DNA of 64,000 bases from HRBIN12 sp964447335. GTDB lineage: Bacteria; Actinomycetota; UBA4738; HRBIN12. Positions 51,275-58,880 of this stretch are shown here, in pieces (positions within the stretch are counted from its first letter, which is position 1; each line of letters begins with the position of its first letter). The notes beneath the pieces are model-generated. The model made no database searches. It was not told the origin of the DNA and saw only the letters and a list, made by a program, of their open reading frames with translations. The position numbers were made by a program, and so were the translations under genes. The DNA lies in NCBI GenBank assembly GCA_964447335.1, contig CAYUSA010000002.1:36529-100528 (forward strand). The letters run 5' to 3'.

Positions 51275-51318
51275 CAAATGACACTCACCTAAGAGGAGCG
51301 GGTGCTCTTCGAACCCTC

Positions 51319-51660
51319 TTACGGGACAACGGTCTTACGGACGACCCGAACGACGGCCTGCTCCAAGTCCGCGATTGCATCGTCGAACCAGCGATCACTT
51401 CGGGTGTGCACCCCGTTCTCGAAGGCCCAGACGCCGTCGCGCTGCTTCTCTCGCGCTCGCGACGACGACCTCCCTGCGGAGTGGATCGGCCCGCCTCGCC
51501 CTTCGCGCAGCTCCAGGCCTCTGCGCGACCTGAAGCTTCTGGTCGGGGCGGTCCTCCAACCACCGCTCGATCAAGATCCATCACCGATATGGTCGCCGAA
51601 CCCCTGGAGGGCCCAGGTCGCATCCGCCCATCGCCGTCTCCAAGAGCGAGCGCGCAATCG
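51319..51660 (-). pseudogene. Decayed coding sequence in shifted frames
   Basis: The minus strand holds protein-like pieces in different frames: WALQGFGDHIGDGS, then ILIERWLEDRPDQKLQVAQR, then REKQRDGVWAFENGVHTRS followed by DRWFDDAIADLEQ, the last ending at a TAA at 51319-51321. None has a start and no single frame spans them, so the gene seems broken by indels. Apart from this the 513 bases between the fusion gene and the tRNA show nothing certain. The family is not recognised. Confidence 0.3.
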
Positions 51661-51702
51661 GCAGTTCCGTTTCCCATCACCCCGCTGACCAGCAGGTTCT
51701 CC

Positions 51703-51779
51703 TGGTGGAGGTGAGCGGACTCGAACCGCCGACCTCTGCCGTGCGAAGGCAGCGCTCTACCGGACTGAGCTACACCCCC
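51703..51779 (-). tRNA. tRNA-Ala (anticodon CGC)
   Basis: The minus strand folds into a complete cloverleaf of 77 bases including an encoded CCA. The acceptor stem is GGGGGTG with CACCTCC and includes the G3-U70 pair that identifies alanine tRNAs. The anticodon arm CTGCC-TTCGCAC-GGCAG exposes CGC, reading GCG codons, fitting a high-GC genome. The D arm has GCTC...GAGC and the T loop is TTCGAGT. Its 3' end faces the lower-GC segment at 49.7-51.7 kb. Confidence 0.95.
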
Positions 51780-51879
51780 CAGGATGCCGGCTAGCGTAGC
51801 AAAGGCCTCGCGCCGGGAAGTGCCGATCGATCCGCTCGGTCAGCGCCGACGGAGCCGTCGCCGAGACCTGGGGTCGCCG

Positions 51880-51984
51880 CTACTGCGGAGGCGTCGGGGG
51901 AAGCGGAGGAGGCGGCGGCGACCCGGGCAGCGTGGCCACGACACCCCTCACCTCCTGCTCGCCGGGCTCGAGGACCGCCGGCAT
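51880..51984 (-). CDS. Possible small proline-rich peptide (34 residues)
   Basis: ATG at 51984 has AGGAG seven bases upstream and encodes MPAVLEPGEQEVRGVVATLP followed by a proline tract ending PPTPPQ. It lies just downstream of the translin-family gene on the same strand. A competing frame from an ATG at 52024 (77 codons) has a better link to the upstream stop but an unconvincing sequence. No family is recognised, and either or neither may be real. Confidence 0.3.
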   Translation of the reverse strand: MPAVLEPGEQEVRGVVATLPGSPPPPPLPPTPPQ

Positions 51985-52026
51985 CGACGGACTCCTGCTT
52001 GATCGTCTCCCTGCGGACCGCCATCG

Positions 52027-52662
52027 CTACTCCTTCCCGAGGACCTCGCGCGCGTGACGCTCGAGCGCGTCGTGCAGGTCCTGGCTCACCCGCGCGACCG
52101 ACAGGTCTCCTCGGGTCTTCTCGATGAGGCTCCGCGCGACGTCCGTCGAGCGGCGCAGGTTGCCGGTGATGGCGTCCGGGTAGTCCATCGTGACGAGCAC
52201 CGCGTACAGGTCTTCCATCGCGGACAGGAGCGACTCGCCGTCGGCGACCTCGCCGTGCCGGAGCAGGTCGAGGATGTGACGCCTGCCCTCGCCGATCGCC
52301 TCGGCGATCCCGTTGAGGTAGGGGGCGTCCTCGACGCCGAGGTTCTCGGGCGTCGGGATCTCGGCTCCCGCGATGACGGCCTCGGTGACGCGGGCCTCCG
52401 CGTACTCCTTCTGCGCGTCCTGGAGGTAGCCGGCGAAGCGGATCTCGGGGTGCTCGCGCACGGCCTCGAGCCCGTCGTCGATCGCGGCCTTCGCCTCGTC
52501 CATCAGCCGGTGCGCGGTCTCGAGCTCGCCGCGGTGGATCGCGCGGATCGCGTTCGCGCACGCCCGGATCGCGCGGCGCGAGGCCGGCAGGGCGCGCTCG
52601 CGGGCCTCCATCGTGGCGTCGAAACGCCGGCGCAGGCCGTCGGAGACGTCGTCGAGGTCCAC
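52027..52662 (-). CDS. Translin family protein
   Basis: A 211-residue all-helical protein matching the translin/TRAX family. IRAIHRGELETAHRLMDEA near 40-58, QDAQKEYAEARVTEAVI near 83, GVEDAPYLNGIAEAIGEGRRHILDL near 110-134 and DYPDAITGNLRRSTDVARSLIE near 162 carry the conserved acidic and arginine positions. Eukaryotic translin/TRAX forms the C3PO ribonuclease; prokaryotic members are poorly characterised and better known from archaea. The GTG is leaderless, six bases after TACGGT. It lies beside the SepX-like gene. Confidence 0.87.
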   Translation of the reverse strand: MDLDDVSDGLRRRFDATMEARERALPASRRAIRACANAIRAIHRGELETAHRLMDEAKAAIDDGLEAVREHPEIRFAGYLQDAQKEYAEARVTEAVIAGAEIPTPENLGVEDAPYLNGIAEAIGEGRRHILDLLRHGEVADGESLLSAMEDLYAVLVTMDYPDAITGNLRRSTDVARSLIEKTRGDLSVARVSQDLHDALERHAREVLGKE

Positions 52663-52668
52663 GGGCGA

Positions 52669-52674
52669 ACCGTA
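52669..52674 (-). promoter_or_regulatory. -10 box, leaderless translin gene
   Basis: TACGGT on the minus strand ends six bases before the GTG at 52662, in the 14-base gap after the SepX-like gene. Confidence 0.5.
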
Positions 52675-52676
52675 CG

Positions 52677-53258
52677 TCAGGCCCGGGCGGCCTGCACCTG
52701 GCTCGCGGGGCGGACGACGATGTTCCCGAGGTCGTCGTCGCCGTCGACGGTGAGGCCCTGGTACGCGGCCCGGGGGGTCCGGCTCCCAGCGTCGGCCACG
52801 TACTTCCGAGGTGTGGGTACGGTGGCGGACTCCGGGATGCGCACGAGGCGGTTCTGCTCGAGCGCGTGGGTACCGGGGTGCTGCTGCTTCATCCACAGCA
52901 GGAGCCATACGTAGACGCCGAGGAGCCCGAGCAGCACGGCCGTCGCGTACCACATGGCGCGGAGCGGAGGGAAGGCGCCGATCAGCAGCGTCAAGCCGAT
53001 GCTCTCGAGCAGGACCGTGAAGACGCGGCGGCGACGCTCACGAGCTCGCTGCTCGGACCGGGCCCGGGTGCCGATGAACGCCATGCCCTTCTGGGGAGTC
53101 ACGATCCATCGCCCGCGGTCGCGACCACCGGTCTCTGCGAGGAGCTCCATGTTCCGCTCGAAATCCTCCACGGTTCGCTTGGCGGCCCTCCCGCGTTCAT
53201 GCGGGAGGAGGAAGGCGGCCCATATCATGCCCAAGGCCACGAGCATCAGCCAACTCAC
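52677..53258 (-). CDS. SepX/GlpR-like membrane protein
   Basis: A 193-residue protein. One N-terminal helix (WLMLVALGMIWAAFLLP) is followed by a charged segment with RTVEDFERNMELLAETGG, an arginine-rich RARERRRRVFTVLL stretch and two more helices near 85-125, then a polar tail. This layout and the place near moaC, moeA and galU match the actinobacterial divisome protein SepX (GlpR) family. The GTG at 53258 was chosen so the protein begins just before the helix. A longer GTG start at 53297 is possible. A palindrome CAACATGTTG lies upstream. Confidence 0.7.
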   Translation of the reverse strand: MSWLMLVALGMIWAAFLLPHERGRAAKRTVEDFERNMELLAETGGRDRGRWIVTPQKGMAFIGTRARSEQRARERRRRVFTVLLESIGLTLLIGAFPPLRAMWYATAVLLGLLGVYVWLLLWMKQQHPGTHALEQNRLVRIPESATVPTPRKYVADAGSRTPRAAYQGLTVDGDDDLGNIVVRPASQVQAARA

Positions 53259-53296
53259 GCGCCCAGCCCCCAGTCCGCGGTATCCGCGGTCCGCCA

Positions 53297-53306
53297 CAAC
53301 ATGTTG
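53297..53306. promoter_or_regulatory. Palindrome CAACATGTTG
   Basis: A perfect ten-base palindrome 38 bases before the SepX-like start. The same ten bases occur at 41356-41365, inside the inverted-repeat element. It could be an operator, but no regulator is known. Confidence 0.35.
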
Positions 53307-53411
53307 GGCTGGAACCGCAAGCTAGCACCGTATGGAGGGTCCCTCAATCACATCCTTGTGATTCGGTGCACTTGTTCACAAGCTCCCCGCGGGGCCCCGC
53401 CAAGACGCGCT

Positions 53412-53448
53412 CGCCGGGATCGCCGGGCGGACGCCCGGCGTCCCGGCG
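53412..53448. terminator. Strong hairpin in the SepX-saccharopine dehydrogenase gap
   Basis: CGCCGGG-AT-CGCCGGGC pairs with GCCCGGCG-T-CCCGGCG around a four-base loop, giving a 15-pair stem with a one-base bulge. It lies between two divergent transcripts and may act as a terminator or insulator. The remaining bases of this 270-base gap hold a TAGCGT box near 53494 and no gene. Confidence 0.45.
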
Positions 53449-53529
53449 ACACCCGGACCTTCGGCCGGGAGGTGAAGTTCGAGGGCTCGGTAGCGTCCGG
53501 TCGACGCACCCGAGCGAAAGGAACCGCCC

Positions 53530-54699
53530 ATGCCCGCGTATCGGTACGCCGTCCTCGGGGCAGGCCGTCAGGGGACGGCACCCGCCTACGACCTCATCGC
53601 CCGCGGCGAGGCCGCGTCGGTAGTCATCGCCGACCTCGACGGCGGCAGGGCGGCGGCATCCGCCGAGCGCGTGAACACCCTCGCGGGCTCCGACGCCGCC
53701 CGGCCGGCGCTGATCGACGGGAGCGACGGCCGCGCGGTCCGCGCGATGCTCGAGCCGCTCGACGCGCTCGTGAGCTGCCCTCCCCTACACGCTCAGCCTC
53801 GGGATCGCCGAGGCGGCCGTCGAGACCCGCACGCCCCACTGCGACCTCGGCGGGAACACGCCGCTCGTGCTGCGGGAGCTCGAGCTCGACGAGCGCGCGA
53901 GGGCCGCGGGCGTCTGCATCGTCCCGGACTGCGGCGAGGCGCCGGGCATGGCCAACAACCTCATCGCGTACGCGATGGAACTGCTCGACGAGCCCGAGGA
54001 CGTCCTCATGCTCGACGGCGGGATCCCGAGCGAGCCGACCCCGCCGTGGAACTACGAGGTCACCTTCATGATGGAGGGCCTCATCAACGAGTACGGCGGC
54101 ACGTGCACGTTCATCGTGGACGGGGAACCGGTGGAGATCCCCACGCTCGACCCGGCACAGGACGAGCTCATCGACTTCGGGCCGCCGCTCGGGGTGCTCG
54201 AGGCGGTCATCGCGAACACGGGCTCGACCACGCCGCGCACGCTCGGCAAGGACCTGCGGTCGCTGCGGTTCAAGATCCTGCGGTGGCCAGGCCACGCGGT
54301 CCAGTTCCGCGCCTTCCGCGACCTCGGGCTGTTCTCGCGAGAACCGGTGCCGGTGGACGGTCTCACGATCGTGCCGCGCGAGTGCTCGCGATGCTCGAGC
54401 CGCGGATCGGCACGCGCCCCGGAACGCGGGACCTCGTGATCTGCCGCATCGTGGCGAAGGGGCGCAAGGACGGGAAGTCGGCGACGGCCACGGTGGACGT
54501 GGTCGTCGAGCCGAACGACGAGCTCGGCTTCAACGCGATGGAGCAGTCGACCGGCTGGCACGCCGCGATCGTGTGCCACTGGATGGCGAGCGGCCGCATC
54601 GCGCCCGGGGCGACGCCGAACGAGCTCGCGGTCGACGCGAAGGGCCTCATCCCCGAGCTGATCGAGCGCGGGTTCCGCTTCAGCGAGCGGATCGAGTAG
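53530..54699 (+). pseudogene. Saccharopine dehydrogenase family gene with two frameshifts
   Basis: The reading begins MPAYRYAVLGAGRQGTAPAY (Rossmann fold), then needs a shift near 53776 to continue as PYTLSLGIAEAAVETRTPHC through PDCGEAPGMANNLIAYAM and PPWNYEVTFMMEGLINEYGG, and a second shift near 54382 to finish as VLAMLEPRIGTRPGTRDLV ... ERGFRFSERIE. Overall it is a full-length, roughly 390-residue homologue of saccharopine/lysine dehydrogenase-like reductases. One extra base and one missing base restore the frame. It is either a young pseudogene or two sequencing errors. A weak GAAAGGAA site precedes the ATG. Confidence 0.8.
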
Positions 54700-55152
54700 C
54701 TACCCGGCGACGTAGCGGCCGGACTTGCCGCCCCGCTTCTCGAGGACGCGGAGCCCATCGATGCGCGCCGCGCGGTCGAACTCCTTCGCGGTGTCGTAGA
54801 GGCTGAGCGCCGCCACGGCCGCGGCGGTGAGCGCCTCCATCTCGACGCCCGTGCGGTCCTTCGCGCGAACGGTCGTCTGCACGCGGAGGCGGCCGGCAGC
54901 TTCGTCGGGCTCGACGAGGACCTCGGCGCCGGTCACCGCGATCGGATGGCAGAACGGCAGGAGGTCGGGCGTGCGTTTCACGCCCATCACGCCCGCGATG
55001 CGCGCGGCCTCGATCGGGTTCCCCTTGCGCGTGCCGGCCACCAGGTGCGCGACGGCCTCGGGGGTCATCGTCACGATGCACTCGGCGACGGCCTCGCGCT
55101 CGGTGACCTCCTTGCCGCCGACCTCGACGATGCGCGCCGCGTCGTCCGGCAC
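54700..55152 (-). CDS. moaC: Cyclic pyranopterin monophosphate synthase
   Basis: A 150-residue MoaC. RIVEVGGKEVTEREAVAE at the start, GVMGVKRTPDLLPFCHPI near 58 and GVEMEALTAAAVAALSLYDTAK near 107 carry the conserved Lys, His and Asp residues of the active site. It converts the GTP-derived 3',8-cyclo intermediate to cyclic pyranopterin, an early molybdenum-cofactor step. The N-terminus is slightly shorter than usual; the GTG start lies one base after the moeA stop. MoaA is not in the window. Confidence 0.93.
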   Translation of the reverse strand: MPDDAARIVEVGGKEVTEREAVAECIVTMTPEAVAHLVAGTRKGNPIEAARIAGVMGVKRTPDLLPFCHPIAVTGAEVLVEPDEAAGRLRVQTTVRAKDRTGVEMEALTAAAVAALSLYDTAKEFDRAARIDGLRVLEKRGGKSGRYVAG

Positions 55153-55153
55153 G

Positions 55154-56419
55154 TCAGTCCTCGGTGGCCCGGAAGACCATGACCTTGACCAGGGAGCCCG
55201 CCTCGGCGGTCTGGGTGCCGGCCGGCACGATCGCGAGCCCGTTCGCACGCGAGACGGTCGCGATGAGGTTCGAGCCGCGAGGACCCGTCGGGGTCGCGAC
55301 CCAGCCCTCCTTCGTTCGCTTCACGCGTACCCGCGCGAACTGCGTCTTGCCCTCGGGTCCGGAGATGTCCGTGTCCAGGCGTGCGGTGATCTCGGGGCGG
55401 TAGAGCTGGCGGCGGCCCATCATCTTGCGGAGCGCGGGGCGGATGAAGACCTCGAAGCTCACGAACACGCTCACCGGGTTGCCCGGCAGGCCGAAGAACG
55501 GCTTGCCCTCGACGTGGCCGAAGCCCTGCGGCATCCCCGGCTGCATCGCGACCTTGTAGAAGGCCAGCTCCCCGCGCTTGAAGAACGCGGCCTTCACGAC
55601 GTCGCGCTCGCCGACCGAGACCCCGCCCGAGGAGATGAAGGCGTCGGCCTGCACGAGGTGCGACAGGACGCGGTCCTTCAGGTCGTCGACCTCATCGTGG
55701 ACGATGCCGGCCATCATCGGCACGGCGCCGACCTCGCGGAGCGCCCCGAACAGCAGGTACGAGTTCGAGTCGTGGACCTGCCCGTACTCGGGGGCCTGTC
55801 CCGGCGGGACGAGCTCGTCGCCGGTCGAGAGCACCACGACGCGCGGACGCGGATGCACCAGCGGATGGGAGCACCCGGCGGTCGCGAGCAGGCCGAGCTC
55901 GGGCGCGCCGAGGCGCTGGCCCGCCTGCAGGAGGACCTCGCCGCCCCTCACGTCCTCGCCGGTCGGGCGCACGTGCTTGCCCTCGGGCGAGTCGGCGAGC
56001 ACGCGCACGGTGTCGGCGACGACCTCGCAGCTCTCGATCGGCACGATCGCGTCGGCGCCGGCCGGGATCGGCGCGCCGGTCGCGATGCGCACGGCCTCCT
56101 CGCCGCCGACGGTGGTCTCGGGGCGCCGGCCGATGAGCGCGCGGCCGACGATCCGCAGCTCGACCGGCGAGGCCGGCGCGGCGCCGGCGACGTCGTTGGA
56201 CCGCACCGCGAAACCGTCCATCGCCGAGGAGGCGAAGTCCGGGATGTCGACAGGCGCGACGACGTCCTGCGCGAGCACGCAGCCCTCGGCCTCCTGGAGC
56301 GGGAGCTCGAGGGGCTGGAGCGGCTTGATCTGCTGAAGGACGCGTTCTCGGGCCTCCTCGACCGGGACGAGCCCCTCGCCGCTGTCGTGGTCGTGCGCGT
56401 GGGCGTTGGAGGTCGACAT
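55154..56419 (-). CDS. moeA: Molybdopterin molybdotransferase MoeA (gephyrin-like)
   Basis: A 421-residue MoeA. IPDFASSAMDGFAVR near 60, VVLSTGDELVPPG near 194, FISSGGVSVGERDVVK near 258 and FFGLPGNPVSVFVSFEVF near 303 give the adenylylated-molybdopterin site and the MPT-binding loops. It inserts molybdate into activated molybdopterin. The N-terminus has a short His-rich stretch (HAHDHD). It lies between galU and moaC on the same strand, the standard actinobacterial order, and the cofactor would feed the Cox-type and sulfite-oxidase-like enzymes in this window. Confidence 0.94.
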   Translation of the reverse strand: MSTSNAHAHDHDSGEGLVPVEEARERVLQQIKPLQPLELPLQEAEGCVLAQDVVAPVDIPDFASSAMDGFAVRSNDVAGAAPASPVELRIVGRALIGRRPETTVGGEEAVRIATGAPIPAGADAIVPIESCEVVADTVRVLADSPEGKHVRPTGEDVRGGEVLLQAGQRLGAPELGLLATAGCSHPLVHPRPRVVVLSTGDELVPPGQAPEYGQVHDSNSYLLFGALREVGAVPMMAGIVHDEVDDLKDRVLSHLVQADAFISSGGVSVGERDVVKAAFFKRGELAFYKVAMQPGMPQGFGHVEGKPFFGLPGNPVSVFVSFEVFIRPALRKMMGRRQLYRPEITARLDTDISGPEGKTQFARVRVKRTKEGWVATPTGPRGSNLIATVSRANGLAIVPAGTQTAEAGSLVKVMVFRATED

Positions 56420-56459
56420 CGGAAGGTCAGTCTAGCCGCGGCCTCGCGGAGGGGACCGG

Positions 56460-57338
56460 CTACAGCAGCTTCTTGCGCTGCACGACCTCGATGAGGTACG
56501 CGCGGAGGCCCTCGCCGATGTCCTCGCGGTCGATGGCGAGCTCGATCGTCGCCTTCAGGTAGTCGAGCTTGTTCCCCACGTCGAAGCGACCGCCCTCGAA
56601 CACCCACGCGTACACGGCTTGCTGCCGCGCGAGCAGCGTGATGCCGTCGGTGAGCTGGATCTCGCCGCCAACGCCGGGCGGGGTCTCACGCAGGCAGTCG
56701 AAGATCTCCGGCGTGAAGACGTACCTCCCGATCGCCGCGAGGTTCGACGGGGCCTCCTCGGCCGTGGGCTTCTCGATCACCGAGAGCACGCGCGCGAGGC
56801 GCTCCTCCATGAACTCGGGCTCGATGATGCCGTAGAGCGGGACCTCGTCGCGCGAGACCTCGGTCACCGCGAGGACGCTGCGGCCGTAGCGCTCGTGGAC
56901 CTCGAGCATCTCGGACAGCAGCGGGTTGTGGTCGGCCATGATGTCGTCGCCGAGGAGCACCGCGAACGGCTCGCCCCCGACGAATGCCTCGGCGACCGAG
57001 ACCGCGTGCCCCAGCCCGAGCGCGTCCTTCTGGCGGATGTAGTGGATCTCGGCCATGTCCGAGATCTCGCGCACCTGCTTCAGCTCGTCGAACTTGCCCT
57101 TGGACTCCAGGAAGTGCTCGAGCTCGAGCGAGCGGTCGAAGTGGTCCTCGATCGAGCGCTTGCCGCGGCCCGTGACGATGAGGATCTCGGTCAGGTCGGC
57201 CCGCACGGCCTCCTCGACGACGTACTGGATCGCCGGTTTGTCGATGAGGGGCAGCATCTCCTTCGGCTGCGCCTTCGTCGCCGGCAGGAACCGCGTGCCG
57301 AGCCCCGCCGCCGGGATGACCGCTTTCCTCAGCTTCAT
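56460..57338 (-). CDS. galU: UTP-glucose-1-phosphate uridylyltransferase
   Basis: A 292-residue GalU. AVIPAAGLGTRFLPATKAQP at residues 6-25 is the nucleotide loop with the K for phosphate, FAVLLGDDIM near 123 the metal site, and VEKPTAEEAP, then IGRYVFTPEIF near 203 and FDVGNKLDYLKA near 265. It makes UDP-glucose for cell-envelope glycans. The ATG is leaderless behind TAAGGT. The first gene of the block is thus divergent from the FmdB gene, and moeA follows 40 bases later. Confidence 0.95.
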   Translation of the reverse strand: MKLRKAVIPAAGLGTRFLPATKAQPKEMLPLIDKPAIQYVVEEAVRADLTEILIVTGRGKRSIEDHFDRSLELEHFLESKGKFDELKQVREISDMAEIHYIRQKDALGLGHAVSVAEAFVGGEPFAVLLGDDIMADHNPLLSEMLEVHERYGRSVLAVTEVSRDEVPLYGIIEPEFMEERLARVLSVIEKPTAEEAPSNLAAIGRYVFTPEIFDCLRETPPGVGGEIQLTDGITLLARQQAVYAWVFEGGRFDVGNKLDYLKATIELAIDREDIGEGLRAYLIEVVQRKKLL

Positions 57339-57345
57339 CGGGGCC

Positions 57346-57351
57346 ACCTTA
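57346..57351 (-). promoter_or_regulatory. -10 box, leaderless galU
   Basis: TAAGGT on the minus strand ends seven bases before the ATG at 57338. Confidence 0.5.
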
Positions 57352-57422
57352 CCCTTGAGGGTCTCGGAGCATACCCCTGGTCCGTGCGCCGGTCCCCCGG
57401 CGGGGGGACGGCGATGCTCGGA

Positions 57423-57428
57423 TACACT
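57423..57428 (+). promoter_or_regulatory. -10 box, leaderless FmdB-type gene
   Basis: TACACT ends six bases before the ATG at 57435. Divergent partner of the galU box. Confidence 0.55.
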
Positions 57429-57434
57429 TTGTCC

Positions 57435-57791
57435 ATGCCCACGTACGAGTACGAGTGCACGTCGTGCGGGCAGCACGTCGAGGTCTTCCAGCGGATCACG
57501 GAAGACGCGCTCACGACGTGCGGGGTGTGCGGCGGACCGCTGCGGAAGGTGTTCCATCCCGCGGGCATCGTGTTCAAGGGCTCGGGCTTCTACGCGACCG
57601 ACAACCGCTCCAAGCCGAAGACCTCGACGACGGGGTCCTCCTCGTCGCCGGGCTCGGAGTCGCCGTCGTCGAGCTCCTCGAAGAGCGGCTCGGAGGGCGG
57701 CTCCACGGGCTCGGGGTCATCGAAGGAGGGCTCGGGGTCGTCGAAGGAGGGCTCGGGGTCCAAACCGTCCTCGAAGGAGCAGGGCACGTGA
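57435..57791 (+). CDS. FmdB family zinc-ribbon protein with serine-rich repeat tail
   Basis: A 118-residue protein. Residues 1-50 form the FmdB zinc ribbon: MPTYEYECTSCGQHVEVFQ with C8/C11 and C29/C32 in LTTCGVCGG, then KVFHPAGIVFKGSGFY. The rest is low complexity, with serine runs and the unit SSKEGSG in tandem near 93-106. The family is proposed to regulate or assist formamidase/acetamidase genes, but its job is unclear. The stop overlaps the MTA phosphorylase GTG by four bases. Confidence 0.88.
   Translation: MPTYEYECTSCGQHVEVFQRITEDALTTCGVCGGPLRKVFHPAGIVFKGSGFYATDNRSKPKTSTTGSSSSPGSESPSSSSSKSGSEGGSTGSGSSKEGSGSSKEGSGSKPSSKEQGT
57718..57759 (+). repeat. Tandem 21-base repeat in the FmdB tail
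   Basis: Two adjacent copies of a 21-base unit (tcgaaggagggctcggggtcg-like, with a variable junction) encode SSKEGSG twice. A serine-codon-rich tract precedes them. Confidence 0.6.
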
Positions 57792-58582
57792 GCCGCGCCG
57801 AGATCGGGGTCTTCGGGGGCTCGGGCTTCTACTCGTTCCTCGACTCGACCGAGACCGTCACGGTGGACACGCCGTACGGGGAGCCCTCGGCGCCACCGGT
57901 GATCGGCGAGGTCGGCGGACGCCGGGTCGCGTTCATCCCTCGGCACGGCGCGAAGCACGAGCTCCCGCCGCACAGGATCAACTACCGCGCGAACGTGTGG
58001 GCGATGAAGGAGCTCGGCGTCGAGCGGATCGTCGGGCCGTGCGCCGCCGGGTCCCTGCGCAAGGGCGTCGCGCTCGGCGACTTCGTCGTGTGCGACCAGA
58101 TCGTCGACCGCACGCGCTCGAGGGCGCACACCTTCTACGACGGCCCCGTCACGACGCACATCTCGTTCGCCGACCCGTACTGCGAGACGATGCGGGGCAT
58201 CGCGGTGAGCACTGGCCGTGAGCTCGGCATCACGATGCACACCCATGGCACGATGGTCGTGATCGAGGGGCCGCGCTTCTCGACTCGCGCCGAGTCGAAG
58301 TGGTTCGCCTCGCAGGGATGGGACACGCTCAACATGACGGGCTACCCCGAGGCGCTCCTCGCGCGCGAGCTCGAGATCTGCTACGCGAACGTCTCGCTCA
58401 TCACCGACTACGACGTCGGCGTCGAGGACGCCCCGCCCGTCACGCACGAGGACGTCATCCGCGTGTTCGCCGAGAACAACGAGAAGCTCCGAGGCCTGCT
58501 CTTCGCTCTCATCCCGGCGCTTCCCGCCGAGCGAACGTGCGAGTGCGCGACCGCCCTGCACGGCGCCCGCTTCGAGCCGTAG
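57788..58582 (+). CDS. mtnP: S-methyl-5'-thioadenosine phosphorylase
   Basis: A 264-residue purine-nucleoside-phosphorylase-fold enzyme. VFGGSGFYSF at residues 8-17 (phosphate loop), IPRHGAKHELPPHRINYRAN near 50-69, EGPRFSTRAES near 171 and LNMTGYPEALLARE near 190 are diagnostic of MTA phosphorylases. It splits methylthioadenosine to adenine and methylthioribose-1-phosphate for methionine salvage. GTG start overlaps the FmdB stop. Actinobacteria often place this gene beside FmdB and galU. A 2'-deoxyinosine- or inosine-type specificity cannot be excluded. Confidence 0.9.
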   Translation: MSRAEIGVFGGSGFYSFLDSTETVTVDTPYGEPSAPPVIGEVGGRRVAFIPRHGAKHELPPHRINYRANVWAMKELGVERIVGPCAAGSLRKGVALGDFVVCDQIVDRTRSRAHTFYDGPVTTHISFADPYCETMRGIAVSTGRELGITMHTHGTMVVIEGPRFSTRAESKWFASQGWDTLNMTGYPEALLARELEICYANVSLITDYDVGVEDAPPVTHEDVIRVFAENNEKLRGLLFALIPALPAERTCECATALHGARFEP

Positions 58583-58606
58583 CCCTCGACACCGCCTCGC
58601 GCCGGG

Positions 58607-58612
58607 TACGCT
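58607..58612 (+). promoter_or_regulatory. -10 box, leaderless small-protein gene
   Basis: TACGCT ends seven bases before the ATG at 58620 with no ribosome site. Confidence 0.55.
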
Positions 58613-58619
58613 GCCCGCC

Positions 58620-58796
58620 ATGTCCGACCCCGTGCTCGTCACGATCGAGCTCCGCTTCCGCACCGAGGACGACCCCGCGCAGCTCGGCGACCGGGTCCGC
58701 GAGTCCGTCGCGATGGTCGTCGGGCGCGACAACCTCGAGGACTTCCGCCTGCGGGTCCTGCCCCTCGCGCCGCCGAAGGAACCGCGCGAAGTGTGA
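58620..58796 (+). CDS. Small conserved-looking protein (58 residues)
   Basis: An intact 59-codon frame with strongly GC-biased third positions like the neighbouring genes. The product starts MSDPVLVTIELRFR, has a helical middle (AQLGDRVRESVAMVVG) and ends FRLRVLPLAPPKEPREV. This beta-alpha-beta pattern looks like a small folded domain, but I do not recognise it. The leaderless promoter geometry supports translation. It sits between mtnP and the SAF-domain gene on the same strand. Confidence 0.7.
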   Translation: MSDPVLVTIELRFRTEDDPAQLGDRVRESVAMVVGRDNLEDFRLRVLPLAPPKEPREV

Positions 58797-58880
58797 CATC
58801 CGTCACGGCGCGAGCGACGGTCGCACGGTAGCGTCCTCGCGTCCCTCCTCCTCGCGATCCCGGCACGGGTTGGAGGCGGC

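Noticed and set aside
51270..51296. A stretch resembling a tRNA T-arm and 3' end (GGTTCAAAT...CTCACCT) near the suspected acquired segment
   Set aside because: It is in the opposite orientation to tRNA-Ala, matches imperfectly and cannot be called an attachment-site repeat.
51791..52024. A 77-codon gene directly after the translin stop
   Set aside because: The start is well placed but the product is an arginine-alanine-rich sequence typical of shadow frames in GC-rich DNA.
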